A stretch of DNA of 64,000 nucleotides from Rickettsia helvetica (GCF_963970025.1 NZ_OZ018776.1:682001-746000); one strand, 5' to 3'; shown: positions 49,512 to 59,287, counted from the first letter of the stretch. Made by a program: numbers and translations. Notes: generated by a model not told the origin, from the letters alone.

Positions 49512-50564
49512 TTAATTCTTAAAATCATTATTTAATAAATAAGATTCGCTATTCATTTCATTTAGTCTTGAAATAGTGCGTTTGAATTCTGTGGCTCGTG
49601 CTGAACCTTGATATATTTTATTTGGGTTATCTTCTAAGCTCATAAATAAAAGTATTTTATAGAAATAGGCATTATCGATAAAATTGATAAATCTAACGGC
49701 TGTATTTGTATCATTAGCATCGATAGTATGAACGTTCCCCACTATAATAACGTTGAAATTTTGGCAAATATTAACATAATCGATATAGCTTAAGTCTCTT
49801 GCAAATAATTCATTATAATCTGTTACTAATATTCTTTTATACACTTTTTGAAACGATATTTCTCTACCTAAAACCTGTATATTTTGAGAAACAAGATTAT
49901 TATCACTAATATCTGTGATAATTTTTTCAAGTTTGTTTTGGTTTTCTAAAGTTAAGGGATAAATTATCCTTGCCCCTTTAACTCCTAACGCTTTATCAAA
50001 TCGATAATCATAGTGATTATCTAGATATTTAACATAAAATGTATTATTGATTATCTTTATAAAAGGTAGGAAAGATTCTCGTTGTAACCCGTCTTTGTAA
50101 AGATTATTGGGACTCGTGTTAGAGGTTATAAAAATAAAAATATTTTGCTTTATTAATTCATTAAATAATCTACCGATTATCATTGCATCGGTTATGTCTT
50201 TAATTTCAAATTCATCTATTCCAAGTACTCTAGTTTTTTTAGCATAATCTTTGGCAATTTTAGGTATGATATCTTTTTGATTTTCCGTTTGTAATTTATG
50301 CATAGATTTATGAATTTCCTGCATAAAGTTCTGATAGTGTAGAATAGTCTTAGGTATGCTTATCGCTTCAAAAAAAGAATTCATAAGCATAGTTTTACCA
50401 CTGCCCACTGGACCGTATAAATAAATTCCGTTTTTTAAATTATTTTGGTTAAAGAATTTAAATAAACTTTTTGGCTTATTAAGTTCTATTGCCAGTGGTT
50501 TTAATTCTTCTAATAAAGCAGCTTGTTTTGAATCTAGTATTAATGCAGTAGAGGATTTTATCAT
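49512..50564 (-). CDS. zapE: Cell division protein ZapE (AFG1-like ATPase)
   Basis: A 350-residue AAA-type ATPase with Walker A GPVGSGKT near residue 50 and Walker B RVLGIDEFEIKDITDA, both in the AFG1/ZapE pattern. ZapE acts at the Z-ring in some bacteria; AFG1 in mitochondria handles damaged oxidase subunits. The gene starts at ATG 50564, overlapping the end of the HEPN gene by 4 bases, the last of a queA-MNT-HEPN-zapE cluster on the minus strand. Length is normal. Confidence 0.92.
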   Translation of the reverse strand: MIKSSTALILDSKQAALLEELKPLAIELNKPKSLFKFFNQNNLKNGIYLYGPVGSGKTMLMNSFFEAISIPKTILHYQNFMQEIHKSMHKLQTENQKDIIPKIAKDYAKKTRVLGIDEFEIKDITDAMIIGRLFNELIKQNIFIFITSNTSPNNLYKDGLQRESFLPFIKIINNTFYVKYLDNHYDYRFDKALGVKGARIIYPLTLENQNKLEKIITDISDNNLVSQNIQVLGREISFQKVYKRILVTDYNELFARDLSYIDYVNICQNFNVIIVGNVHTIDANDTNTAVRFINFIDNAYFYKILLFMSLEDNPNKIYQGSARATEFKRTISRLNEMNSESYLLNNDFKN

Positions 50565-50963
50565 CCAAAATATTTTTTCTCTAGTTTGTTATATGTTTTT
50601 TCTAAAATCGGTAAGTATAATTTAATATTTTCAAAAACTCGTTTTGCATCTTCATATTTATAAACATGAGAAGTAATATTATGATCATCTAACAATTTTA
50701 AGCCACATTTTTTCATCATCGATCATACTAAATTGAAAAGCTTTACTTAGGACATCTTTTGGAGTAGTACTATCAATTTTTTCATGGGTTAGTATTTTCT
50801 TTAGTACTTTCCAAAATAGCTCTATTACGAATTCAAATCGCTGAATAGCAGCATCTAAAAAAATAGGATCTTTATCTACTTTAGTTCTTTCTATAACCTC
50901 GTGTAAACGTTGTATAGCTTGTCCCAAGGTTCTAAAATAATCTGCCCAAAATATTTCTTCCAT
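50561..50963 (-). pseudogene. HEPN-type toxin / nucleotidyltransferase partner, frameshifted
   Basis: The protein (MEEIFWADYFRTLGQAIQRL, AIQRFEFVIELFWKVLK) matches the HI0074-like HEPN family, partner of MNT nucleotidyltransferases. The frame ends after KMWLKIVR. With one A removed from the AAAA near 50692, it continues (KLLDDHNITSHVYKYED, ILEKTYNKLEKKYFG) to a natural stop at 50561, overlapping the zapE start as ATGA. The loss of about 45 residues removes the conserved LDDHNxTSHxY motif near the family's R-x4-6-H site, so it is probably inactive. Confidence 0.8.
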
Positions 50964-51262
50964 TAGCGTGAACCTTTTTTATAAAGAATTTTTTTAAAAT
51001 TAACGATGTTTTATTTAAGCTTATCATCGTCATTTAATGTATCAAATCGTACACAATCTATTTTTAAAAGTGTATCTGCATCATATATTATTTCTAAAAC
51101 TTGCTGCCAATCATCTTCATTTGTATTAGGGCAGAGGATGGCAATATCAATATCAGAACGTTCAGTATTATCACCTCGCCCGCGTGAGCCAAAAAGCCAA
51201 ATTTCTTCTATAAAGGGTAATGTGGTTAGATTTACAAAAAAATATTCTTTGATACTATTCAT
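50963..51262 (-). pseudogene. MNT-type nucleotidyltransferase (antitoxin), premature stop
   Basis: The start has the minimal nucleotidyltransferase motif GSRGRGDNTERSDIDIAIL, typical of MNT partners of HEPN toxins. The frame reads 83 codons and stops at TAA 51011-51013. The same frame continues 15 more codons (NIVNFKKILYKKGSR) to a TAA at 50963-50965 which overlaps the HEPN ATG. This overlap strongly suggests the natural end and that the early TAA is a mutation. It overlaps queA as ATGA. It may still fold, since motifs are upstream. Confidence 0.8.
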
Positions 51263-52470
51263 ACTTTCCTATACAAAAGTGTTGCATCGCCATAGCTAAA
51301 AAAACGCATTTTTTCTTTTATAGCATATTTATATAGTTCATGCATCTCTTTAAATCCGGCAAAAGCACATATAAGCATAAATAAAGTAGATTTAGGAAAA
51401 TGGAAATTAGTAAGTAGCATATCGGCTGTTTGAAATTTAAAACCCGGAGTTATGAAAATATTGGTTTCAAAATCACCGGCTTTTACGATGCCGTTATTGC
51501 AAGAACTCTCAAGTGTTCTAAGTGTTGTAGTGCCGACTGCAATAATGCGTCTTCCCTCTTGCTTTGTTTTGTTGATGATTTCAGCAGTTTCAGGAGTAAT
51601 AGAGCAATATTCGGTATGCATTTTATGCTCATGAATATTTTCGGTTTTTACAGGTAAAAAAGTTCCTGCTCCCACATGTAATGTTAAAAATGTGGTTTGT
51701 ATATTTTTTGCCTTAAGCTTATCAATTATATCCTTTGTAAAATGCAAGCCTGCTGTTGGTGCTGCAACCGATCCTTCTATTTGACTATAGACAGTTTGAT
51801 AGCGTAGAGGGTCTAGTTTATCGTCATTGCGAGGCATTATTTGGGATGCCGTGGCAATCTCAGGATCTTGTAACGAGATTGCCGCGTCAGGACTGCGTCC
51901 TTCCTCGCAATGACGTTTAAATGATCTCCTAATATAAACCGGCAGCGGCATCTCACCGTATTTGTCCAAAAATTCAAATACCGAAATATTATCAAGTTCA
52001 AATTTTACGTTAATCTCGCCCATTGCAAATTTTTTGGTAATGATTACCTTATGATTATCAAAATAAAATTCATCGCCTATATTAAGTTTACGAGCTGGTT
52101 TTGCAAAAGCCGACCAACTATTATAGTCAATTGATTTGGACTCGCCTACTATGTCACTTGTCGCTCTCCTATTAGTTATAGGCTTCGCTCCTTGCTCCTT
52201 GTATGCAAATCCAACTGAATTGACTATATCTGATAATTTTTTATTTAAGTTGATAGTAATATTTCTCCCCAAATGTAACTTTGCTTTAATCACTTTGCTA
52301 TTATTAAAGACTAATAAATCACCTTCTTTTAAGTAATCTATTATGTTGTAGAATTTAGTTTTAATAGGCGGCGTAGCAGCAATTAGTAAATCCGATCGGT
52401 CACGTTTACTAGATGGATATTGTGCAATAAGTTCACTTGGCAAGTCAAAGTCAAAATCAGAGAGTTTCAT
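51259..52470 (-). CDS. queA: S-adenosylmethionine:tRNA ribosyltransferase-isomerase with two in-frame repeat insertions
   Basis: QueA builds epoxyqueuosine in tRNA. The 403-residue protein starts LSDFDFDLPSELIAQYP and has family blocks GDLLVFNNSKVIKA, PLRYQTVYSQIEGSVAAPTAGLHFT, and TLHVGAGTFLPV. Normal length is about 340-360. Two inserts explain the excess: residues about 82-116 (element 52123-52227, 105 bp, in frame) and about 186-216 (element 51822-51915). Both keep the frame. Whether activity is retained is unknown. It heads the cluster with MNT, HEPN and zapE. Confidence 0.95.
   Translation of the reverse strand: MKLSDFDFDLPSELIAQYPSSKRDRSDLLIAATPPIKTKFYNIIDYLKEGDLLVFNNSKVIKAKLHLGRNITINLNKKLSDIVNSVGFAYKEQGAKPITNRRATSDIVGESKSIDYNSWSAFAKPARKLNIGDEFYFDNHKVIITKKFAMGEINVKFELDNISVFEFLDKYGEMPLPVYIRRSFKRHCEEGRSPDAAISLQDPEIATASQIMPRNDDKLDPLRYQTVYSQIEGSVAAPTAGLHFTKDIIDKLKAKNIQTTFLTLHVGAGTFLPVKTENIHEHKMHTEYCSITPETAEIINKTKQEGRRIIAVGTTTLRTLESSCNNGIVKAGDFETNIFITPGFKFQTADMLLTNFHFPKSTLFMLICAFAGFKEMHELYKYAIKEKMRFFSYGDATLLYRKV
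51822..51915. repeat. GTCATTGCGAG-family repeat inside queA
   Basis: CGTCATTGCGAGG (51822) and CCTCGCAATGACG (51903-51915) are perfect inverted ends. On the coding strand it reads RHCEEGRSPDAAISLQ and IATASQIMPRND. Confidence 0.9.
52123..52227. repeat. Second palindromic repeat inside queA
   Basis: ATAGTCAATTGATTTGG (52123-52139) and its complement with two mismatches (52211-52227) bound a 105-bp element, exactly 35 codons. It reads VNSVGFAYKEQGAKPITNRR on the coding strand. Its CTTGCTC region resembles the 10436/56359 repeat family. Confidence 0.78.
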
Positions 52471-52571
52471 TATTAGAACACCAGTAGCTAAAAAAGCGAT
52501 TATAACAGCATATTACAATATTTAATATAAGATTTTATTTATTAATAAGTAATTAATAAATTAATTATCTA

Positions 52572-52599
52572 TTGACTAATCAATATTTTTCTATATAAT
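52572..52599 (+). promoter_or_regulatory. Promoter for the ankyrin gene at 52638
   Basis: TTGACT (52572-52577), 16-base spacer, TATAAT (52594-52599), followed by a good ribosome site AAAGGGG (52625-52631). Confidence 0.7.
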
Positions 52600-52637
52600 A
52601 TAAAAATATTATTAATTGATTAACAAAGGGGAAAATT

Positions 52638-53920
52638 ATGAAGAAACAGGTAGAACAAATAGAAATAACTGATGATATAATTAGGAATAAATTTTATGAG
52701 ATATTAAGCGGTAAAGATATAGAAGAACAGCAAACTATGGGATTTAATAATATAGATGAAATAAAAAGATATCAATTTTTTAGAGAAAGTTTTGTCAAAG
52801 AATTCACCGCTTTTATTGAAGATCCAAATAAAGATGTTGATAGTGTGCACTATGGGGCATACATCAATATAGCTAAAATAGCAAGAAATCCTAGAGATTT
52901 TACAGCTAAAGCAATTCAACAAGGTGATTACGATTTAGTTGATACTTTGTTAACAGCTTTAAGTATTGATCCAAATAAAGTAGCGTATATATCGGATGCT
53001 GCTGCTGGAAGTCTTTTATATTTTGCGTGTATTAATAATCAGAAAGAGATAGCTAGGCTTTTAATTAAAAAAGGAGCAAATATAAAATTTGCCGATGATT
53101 TTGGTATGATCCCCTTATATAATGCTATAGAAGCCAGGCATCTGGATATGGTAGAATTTCTACTTGAAAATGGAGCTGATCCTAATTACATGGGGAGGAA
53201 AATTTTCTCTTGTTTAGAAATAGTTACCTTCAGATACAAAGATATAGCTATGGTAACTAAATTGCTTGCTTATGGTGCGCTAATATGGAAGTTATAAATA
53301 TGGATAATGAAAAGACCATATTTGAACAGTTAACATATTTAGGTAGAAGTTATTTGGCTGAGGGGCCTAAGGATAAGCAAAATAAAATAGATATGATAAA
53401 AGTATTTTTACAATACGGTGCTAATCCAGATGTACTGTATTCTAACGGTCAAATGATCCGTGACATGGAAGTAATTTATGAACCTTTGAAAGCTCTTTTA
53501 AAATTAGAATCCGCATTTCGTAAGAATGATTGCAAGGCAATAGGGGCTATTGACAAGAAAGATTTAGCTGGATTTGTTCAATGGAAAGCAGACATATTGC
53601 CGGTTATAAAAGCTGTTTCTAAGGATGAGTATATTAAAAGCCTATTAGAGCTAAATACATTTTCAAAACAAGTGAATTTGGATTCAGATGATTTTATAAC
53701 ACAACCATTAATAGAATTAAGAGCAAAGATAGCTAAATTGGCACCGTCTTTGAAGTTTTTATGCCTTTTAAAAATTGGAGATATTATTAAAGGTAATGTT
53801 GAAGGTGAGATAACATTTGATGAGAAGATAAAATATAATACTGTAATAAATTGGCTGAAAGAGAAAGAGATTTATATTGAAGTAGCAGGAGAAGCAGAGG
53901 CTCATACTGACTTAGTTTAA
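52638..53920 (+). pseudogene. Ankyrin-repeat protein split by a frameshift
   Basis: The first frame (52638-53297) holds at least two ankyrin repeats (GSLLYFACINNQKEIARLLI, MIPLYNAIEARHLDMVEFLL). It ends LLAYGALIWKL. The second frame (53285-53920) continues with the pattern expected after YGA-N: MEVINMDNEK, a further repeat (MIKVFLQYGANPDVL) and a helical tail. The break is at GGTGCGCTAATATGG near 53275, where two extra bases or one missing would join the frames. The intact protein would have about 425 residues. Ankyrin proteins may act in the host, but no signal is seen. Confidence 0.8.
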
Positions 53921-53965
53921 AGGTGGAGACTGGTACTGTCGAGCTTGTTGTATGGTTCAATTTTC

Positions 53966-54058
53966 CGTCATTGCGAGGCAAACTACGAAGTAATTGACAA
54001 AGCAAGCTCCCAGGATACTTGACAAGATTGCCACGTTGCTCCGCTCCTCGCAATGACG
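53966..54058. repeat. GTCATTGCGAG-family palindromic repeat
   Basis: CGTCATTGCGAGGCAAACTAC on the left and TCCGCTCCTCGCAATGACG on the right. It lies between the ankyrin gene and the convergent ABC exporter. Confidence 0.88.
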
Positions 54059-54119
54059 ATTTGGTATCCATGCAACAACACCGCAATTTCCGTAGCTTAT
54101 GACGATAGATAACACATCC

Positions 54120-55889
54120 TCACACTATCAACCCTTTAACTTGTGAGTTCCATAATTTTTGATATAGCTTACTATTTTTTAGTAATTCTGCGTGGCTACT
54201 GTCATCGATTATACTACCTTTTTCAAAAACTAAAATTCTGTCCATATTGAGTAAAGTAGATAATCTATGAGCAATAACTATCACGGTTTTATTTTGCATT
54301 AAATAATCCATTGACTCTTGAATTAGGCTTTCCGTTTCGCTATCTAAACTACTTGTTGCTTCATCGAGAATTAAAATAGGAGCATTTTTTAAGATAGCTC
54401 TTGCTATAATAATTCTTTGACGCTGACCGCCTGATAAGTTATTCCCCCGTTCACCGCACATAGTATCGTAACCGTCCGGTAAATTATCGATAACATCGTG
54501 GATATGTGCAGATTTTGCTGCTTCTATAACTTCCTCAAGAGTAGCTTCTTTTTTTCCGTATCTGATATTTTCCAAAATAGTACGATGGAAAAGTACCGGT
54601 TCTTGTGGTATAAGGCTAATAGCTTTTCTTAGAGAATCTTGAGTTACGTTTTTAATATTTTGATTATCTATTAAAATCATCCCTTCTTCTATATCATGTA
54701 ACCTAGTGAGTAAACTAATAAAAGTGGTTTTCCCTGAACCGGAAAATCCGACTAGCCCTACTTTTTGTTTACTCGGTATTAATACCGATTTATTATAAAA
54801 TAGATTGTTATTATGATGATAATTAAACGTAACATTTCTAAATTCAATAACACCTTCTTTGATATCTAAAGGAGTAGCATTTTCAATATCAGTTATAATA
54901 TGCGGTGCCATTAGGGATAAGCCTTGATTAAATGCTCCGACCTGTTCGAACATATCACCGATTTCTTGCGTTAAATCCCAAATATCGTCTGCTACATTTA
55001 TACATAATGTTAGAACTAATACGCAATTACCTATGCTTATAGATAATTCACTACGAAGTCTAGATAAATAATAGATCATTATAAAAATCATTATTGAACA
55101 AGAAGTCCCAAGAGCATAACGCAATTTGAACATAAAGAATTGCATAGTCTGCTCATCAGCTACGGCATTTTCTACTCTTGTTTCTAGATGTTGACGTTCA
55201 AATTTATGGGCTGTAAACATTCTAACCGCATTAATGTTGCTAATTGCATCTACGATACTACCAGCAACAAAAGATTGGCTTCTAGCATAATTTAATGAGT
55301 ATTTATTGATTTTATCCGAAAAAAGAACATTAAGCCCTAAAAAAACCGTAATCCATAAAATAAATATCGTAGCAAAAACGTAATGTACCGAATATAAAGC
55401 AATTAATGCAAATACAATAATTGCTAGTTTACGAAGAATTTTTTCGCCGAATATCGAAATGATCATCTCAAACGATCTTGCGGTTTCAGTAATACGATTG
55501 CTAATATGTCCTGCTAGATTATCCTGAAAGAATTTATGGCTATGATATTGGGTATAATTATAAAGTTCATTTAGTATTTTTCCTTTTATTACGGGCATAG
55601 TTTTTAGATATAGATAATCATATGAACGATATGCTATATTAATACTCTCCCACCAAAGAGCATAAAATACTGCCCAGTAAATCATGGGAGATAAAAGATT
55701 ATTAGCATTCTCATCGCTGCAAGATTCAATTAGATCAATGATTTTCTGAAGTAATATACTATCAATTGCCGGAATCATACCGAGTAAAATACAAATTACA
55801 GTCAATAAAGTAATTTTAACTTTATCGAATTTTAAAAAATAAATACCTAAGCTAAATGTTGATTTAGATAAAGTAGGGTATTTTATCAC
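54120..55889 (-). CDS. ABC-type exporter (MsbA/multidrug-like)
   Basis: A 589-residue half-transporter: about six helices in the first 320 residues, then an ATPase with Walker A GFSGSGKTT, signature LSGGQRQR and Walker B ILILDEATSS. The closest type by look is the MsbA/LmrA-like lipid or drug exporter family; the substrate cannot be told from sequence. It differs from the Atm1-like exporter at 33841 in the membrane part. A 49-bp copy of its 3' end is at 36628. Confidence 0.88.
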   Translation of the reverse strand: MIKYPTLSKSTFSLGIYFLKFDKVKITLLTVICILLGMIPAIDSILLQKIIDLIESCSDENANNLLSPMIYWAVFYALWWESINIAYRSYDYLYLKTMPVIKGKILNELYNYTQYHSHKFFQDNLAGHISNRITETARSFEMIISIFGEKILRKLAIIVFALIALYSVHYVFATIFILWITVFLGLNVLFSDKINKYSLNYARSQSFVAGSIVDAISNINAVRMFTAHKFERQHLETRVENAVADEQTMQFFMFKLRYALGTSCSIMIFIMIYYLSRLRSELSISIGNCVLVLTLCINVADDIWDLTQEIGDMFEQVGAFNQGLSLMAPHIITDIENATPLDIKEGVIEFRNVTFNYHHNNNLFYNKSVLIPSKQKVGLVGFSGSGKTTFISLLTRLHDIEEGMILIDNQNIKNVTQDSLRKAISLIPQEPVLFHRTILENIRYGKKEATLEEVIEAAKSAHIHDVIDNLPDGYDTMCGERGNNLSGGQRQRIIIARAILKNAPILILDEATSSLDSETESLIQESMDYLMQNKTVIVIAHRLSTLLNMDRILVFEKGSIIDDSSHAELLKNSKLYQKLWNSQVKGLIV

Positions 55890-56071
55890 GATAATGTACC
55901 TCGATTTTAAAATAATATATTTTCGTGTTATTTTGGAGCATATTTTAATTTAATTATTTTGCAAAAATATACCTAAAAATATTAAATACTATGGAAAAAT
56001 AATAAACAAGCCTTGCTTCTTACCCTAAATAATGCTACAAAATTCAGAAAATAACTTCAAAATCATTAGAA

Positions 56072-56344
56072 ATGCAAGAAAAAGAATTATCTAATAATTT
56101 TTTAGAAGAACAAGAAAAGTCTAAGGAAGATGATTCTCCGTTCTTTGATGTAAAATATATTTGTCAAGCAAGTTTATTAATTACGGATTCTATCCAAAAA
56201 GGGTATGATGTAACGCAATTGCCCAATGGTGATATTAATGTTACAGAAGTAAGAATAGTAAATGTTCATTATAATTGGAACTCCGAAAAAGGAAAATTTG
56301 TTAAAACTAATCAGATAGAATTTAATAATAGCAAAGGTGGATGA
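56072..56344 (+). CDS. Short hypothetical protein, 90 residues
   Basis: A polar N-terminus (KELSNNFLEEQEKSKEDDS) precedes a compact domain (VKYICQASLLITDSIQKGYD, LPNGDINVTEVRIVNVHY). I think it resembles a short family limited to Rickettsia (perhaps DUF2671), but this is from memory and not firm. There is no signal or membrane segment. The ribosome site is weak. It stands alone before a palindromic repeat. Confidence 0.5.
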   Translation: MQEKELSNNFLEEQEKSKEDDSPFFDVKYICQASLLITDSIQKGYDVTQLPNGDINVTEVRIVNVHYNWNSEKGKFVKTNQIEFNNSKGG

Positions 56345-56358
56345 TTAAATCAAATACT

Positions 56359-56486
56359 GTATACTCGTTTAATTTGAAAAATTAGCTAAGTCGTCCTATA
56401 AGTACTGTGGTACTCACGTATTAAGTGTATGTTCCGCTCCTTGTCTTATAGACCGATTACTCTTTTCCAAATTAAACTTCGTCTAC
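56359..56486. repeat. Palindromic repeat before cydA
   Basis: GTATACTCGTTTAATTTG on the left is identical to the holA copy at 10436, with CCAAATTAAACTTCGTCTAC on the right. The inner part differs between copies. Confidence 0.85.
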
Positions 56487-56553
56487 TCTTCATTACGCTT
56501 GGAGTGTATTGTTATTGTCAAAAAGCTTATTATCTTAAAACAGCAGCTTAAAT

Positions 56554-57924
56554 ATGGAATTTGATCAAGTATTATTATCGAGGATTCAGTTTGCTTTTAC
56601 CATAAGTTTTCATATAATATTTCCTGCTTTTACTATAGGGCTTGCAAGCTTTTTAGCGGTAATTGAAGGGTTATGGTTAAAAACAAAAAAGCCGGTTTAT
56701 CAAGAAATATACAAATTTTGGGTGAAGATTTTTGCCGTTACTTTCGGTATGGGAGTAGTTTCAGGCGTCGTAATGTCTTATCAATTCGGGACTAACTGGT
56801 CACATTTTTCAGATAAGGTTGGAAATGTCCTTGGTCCGCTTCTCGGTTTTGAAGTATTTACTGCCTTTTTCCTCGAATCTTCTTTTTTAGGTATAATGTT
56901 ATTCGGCTTTAATAAAGTCAGTAAAAAAGTACATTTTATTTCTACGTTAATAGTTGCCGTTGGTACTGTAATCTCAGCTTTTTGGATACTTGCAGCTAGT
57001 AGCTGGATGCATACGCCTGCTGGTTTTGAACTGCGAGGCGAAGGATTCTTTTATCCTTTAAATTGGCTAGAAATTATCTTTAACCCTTCTTTCCCATATC
57101 GCTTTTTCCATATGATTACAGCGGCTTATTTAACTACTTCTTTTGTTATTGGTGGTGTAGGTAGCTTTTATTTACTAAATAATCGTTATAAAGAGCATGC
57201 TAAAATTATGCTTTTTATGGCGGTGTTAATGGCGTTAATCGTTGCACCTATTCAAATATTTATCGGTGATCTGCATGGTTTAAATACTCTTAAATATCAG
57301 CCGGTTAAAGTTTCGGCTATGGAAGGTATTTGGAATACGGAAAAAGGAGCGGCCTTTAATCTTATCGGCTTTCCTGACGGGGAAGAAGAAAAAACAAAAT
57401 ATGCTATAGAAATACCTTATGCTAGTAGTTTAATCTTAACGCATAACTTAGACGGTGAAGTGAAAGGATTAAAAGAATGGACAAAAGAAGAGCGTCCACC
57501 GGTTGCTGTGGTATTTTTTAGCTTCCGTATTATGGTAGGAATCGGTTTCTTAATGGTATTTACAGGTGTAGCCGGCTTATATCTTTACTTGAAGAAAAGA
57601 TTATATACTACGCATTGGTTTCAATATTGGTATATATTAATGTCACCTTCAGGTTTTATTGCAGTACTTGCCGGTTGGTTTGTAACCGAGGTAGGTAGAC
57701 AACCTTATATAGTATATAATATTTTAAAAACCGTAGATACGGTATCACCGGTACTTGGCAAATATGTATTTATTTCTCTAATTGCTTTTGTAGTAGTGTA
57801 TGTGATCATTTTCAGAGCGGGTATATATTATATAATGCATTTGATAAAGAAAGGTATAGAAGCGATAGATAATAAAGAAATGTACGGAGAGATCGGTTTG
57901 AATAACCCATTATTAGAAAAGTAA
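56554..57924 (+). CDS. cydA: Cytochrome bd ubiquinol oxidase subunit I
   Basis: CydA holds the haems of the bd oxidase, the high-affinity terminal oxidase used at low oxygen. The 456-residue protein has the haem ligand His in SFHIIFPAFTIG near residue 19, and the GRQPYIVYN motif of the quinol side. The Q-loop is short (total 456 vs about 520 in E. coli), as in the short-loop/CIO class. It is followed eight bases later by cydB. Complements the aa3 oxidase represented by coxC. Confidence 0.97.
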   Translation: MEFDQVLLSRIQFAFTISFHIIFPAFTIGLASFLAVIEGLWLKTKKPVYQEIYKFWVKIFAVTFGMGVVSGVVMSYQFGTNWSHFSDKVGNVLGPLLGFEVFTAFFLESSFLGIMLFGFNKVSKKVHFISTLIVAVGTVISAFWILAASSWMHTPAGFELRGEGFFYPLNWLEIIFNPSFPYRFFHMITAAYLTTSFVIGGVGSFYLLNNRYKEHAKIMLFMAVLMALIVAPIQIFIGDLHGLNTLKYQPVKVSAMEGIWNTEKGAAFNLIGFPDGEEEKTKYAIEIPYASSLILTHNLDGEVKGLKEWTKEERPPVAVVFFSFRIMVGIGFLMVFTGVAGLYLYLKKRLYTTHWFQYWYILMSPSGFIAVLAGWFVTEVGRQPYIVYNILKTVDTVSPVLGKYVFISLIAFVVVYVIIFRAGIYYIMHLIKKGIEAIDNKEMYGEIGLNNPLLEK

Positions 57925-57931
57925 TAAGCTT

Positions 57932-58951
57932 ATGTTAAATTTTGCACCTTATATAGATTTACCGCTTGTTTGGGGTGAGCTTATAGCTACCGCTATTTGT
58001 TTATATGTTTTATTAGACGGTTTTGATTTAGGAGTAGGGATCTTATTTCCGTTTGCACCTACTGATGATTGCCGTCATAAAATGATTAATTCTATTGCTC
58101 CTTTTTGGGACGGTAACGAAACTTGGTTAGTACTTGGCGGCGGTGGTTTATTTGCAGCTTTCCCGCTGGCATATTCACTATTAATGCCGGCTTTATATAT
58201 TCCTATTACATTGATGTTACTCGGTCTAATATTTCGCGGTGTAGCTTTTGAATTCCGTTTTAAGGCTCATATAGGTCATCGTTATATTTGGGACTACGCT
58301 TTTCATTTCGGTTCTATGCTTGCTGTTTTTTGTCAAGGTTTAATGCTTGGTACGTTTGTCCAAGGAATAGAGATAGAAGGACGAGAATTTGCAGGGAGGA
58401 GCTTTGATTTTCTTACTCCCTTTTCCATTATGACGGGGATAGCATTAATATTCGGTTATGCACTCTTGGGTGCTACTTGGCTTATTCTGAAAACAGAAAA
58501 GAAAACACAAGATTGGGCTTATAAATCTGCTTTATATATTTTATTTTACGTTGCACTTTTTATGGGGCTTGTAAGCTTATGGGTTCCTTTCTTAAATAAC
58601 CACATAAATCATCGTTGGTTTAGTGTACCTAATATTTACTATTTATCGATTGTACCTATTGTAACGGCTTTAATATTTATCAAGTTAATTAAAGCCGTTA
58701 AGCAGAAAAAAGAAGTAAAGCCGTTTATTTATACGATCTTGTTATTTTTATTAGGATATTTAGGGCTTGCGATAAGTATATGGCCATATATCGTTCCTTA
58801 TAAAGTTACGCTTGAAACCGCAGCAGCAGCACCGGAGTCACAGTCTTTACTGTTGATAGGGGCTGGGATATTTCTACCTGTCATACTTGGCTACATATTC
58901 TATTGTTATTATATATTCCGTGGCAAATCATCTCATCATCCGATATATTAA
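57932..58951 (+). CDS. cydB: Cytochrome bd ubiquinol oxidase subunit II
   Basis: CydB pairs with CydA. The 339-residue protein has eight or so helices and the family start PLVWGELIATAICLYVLLDGFDLGVGIL, with the conserved DGFDLG and the GNETWLVLGGG motif. It overlaps a short third frame at its 3' end. Length is slightly below the usual 370-380. Confidence 0.97.
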   Translation: MLNFAPYIDLPLVWGELIATAICLYVLLDGFDLGVGILFPFAPTDDCRHKMINSIAPFWDGNETWLVLGGGGLFAAFPLAYSLLMPALYIPITLMLLGLIFRGVAFEFRFKAHIGHRYIWDYAFHFGSMLAVFCQGLMLGTFVQGIEIEGREFAGRSFDFLTPFSIMTGIALIFGYALLGATWLILKTEKKTQDWAYKSALYILFYVALFMGLVSLWVPFLNNHINHRWFSVPNIYYLSIVPIVTALIFIKLIKAVKQKKEVKPFIYTILLFLLGYLGLAISIWPYIVPYKVTLETAAAAPESQSLLLIGAGIFLPVILGYIFYCYYIFRGKSSHHPIY

Positions 58952-59069
58952 AAAAATCACCTCTTGTCTAAAAGGGTGGCAATGGTTTATTATTCTATGG
59001 CTTAGCGGATTATTATCCACATTACTTTTAACTTATGTAGTTAAGTTGGTGTTTAGGATGATAGGGTAA
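58920..59069 (+). CDS. Small bd-oxidase subunit-like protein (DUF2474/CydX-like)
   Basis: A frame of about 49 codons overlaps the end of cydB by 32 bases, using GTG 58920 as a possible start. It has one membrane helix (FIILWLSGLLSTLLLTYVV) preceded by GWQWF, the pattern of the DUF2474 family, which lies after cydB in many bacteria and stabilises bd oxidase. The start codon is uncertain. Context gives most of the support. Confidence 0.65.
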   Translation: MANHLIIRYIKKITSCLKGWQWFIILWLSGLLSTLLLTYVVKLVFRMIG

Positions 59070-59090
59070 AGAAGTAATTAAAATCGTCAT

Positions 59091-59212
59091 CGTCATTGCG
59101 AGCGACTGCAAGGAGCGTGGCAATCCAGCAAAAAAATTAAACAAATGCTAGCTTATAGCATTTTTTACTGGATTGCTTCGTCAATTACTTCGTAATTTTC
59201 CTCGCAATGACG
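59091..59212. repeat. GTCATTGCGAG-family palindromic repeat
   Basis: CGTCATTGCGAGCGACTGCAA on the left, inner AAATGCTAGC/GCTTATAGCATTTTTT, and CCTCGCAATGACG on the right. Confidence 0.9.
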
Positions 59213-59287
59213 AAAAAATTGATCCATGCAACAAAGCTAATATTTACTTATAATAAATATAACTTAAAGATAAGAGAAAAAATAGTT

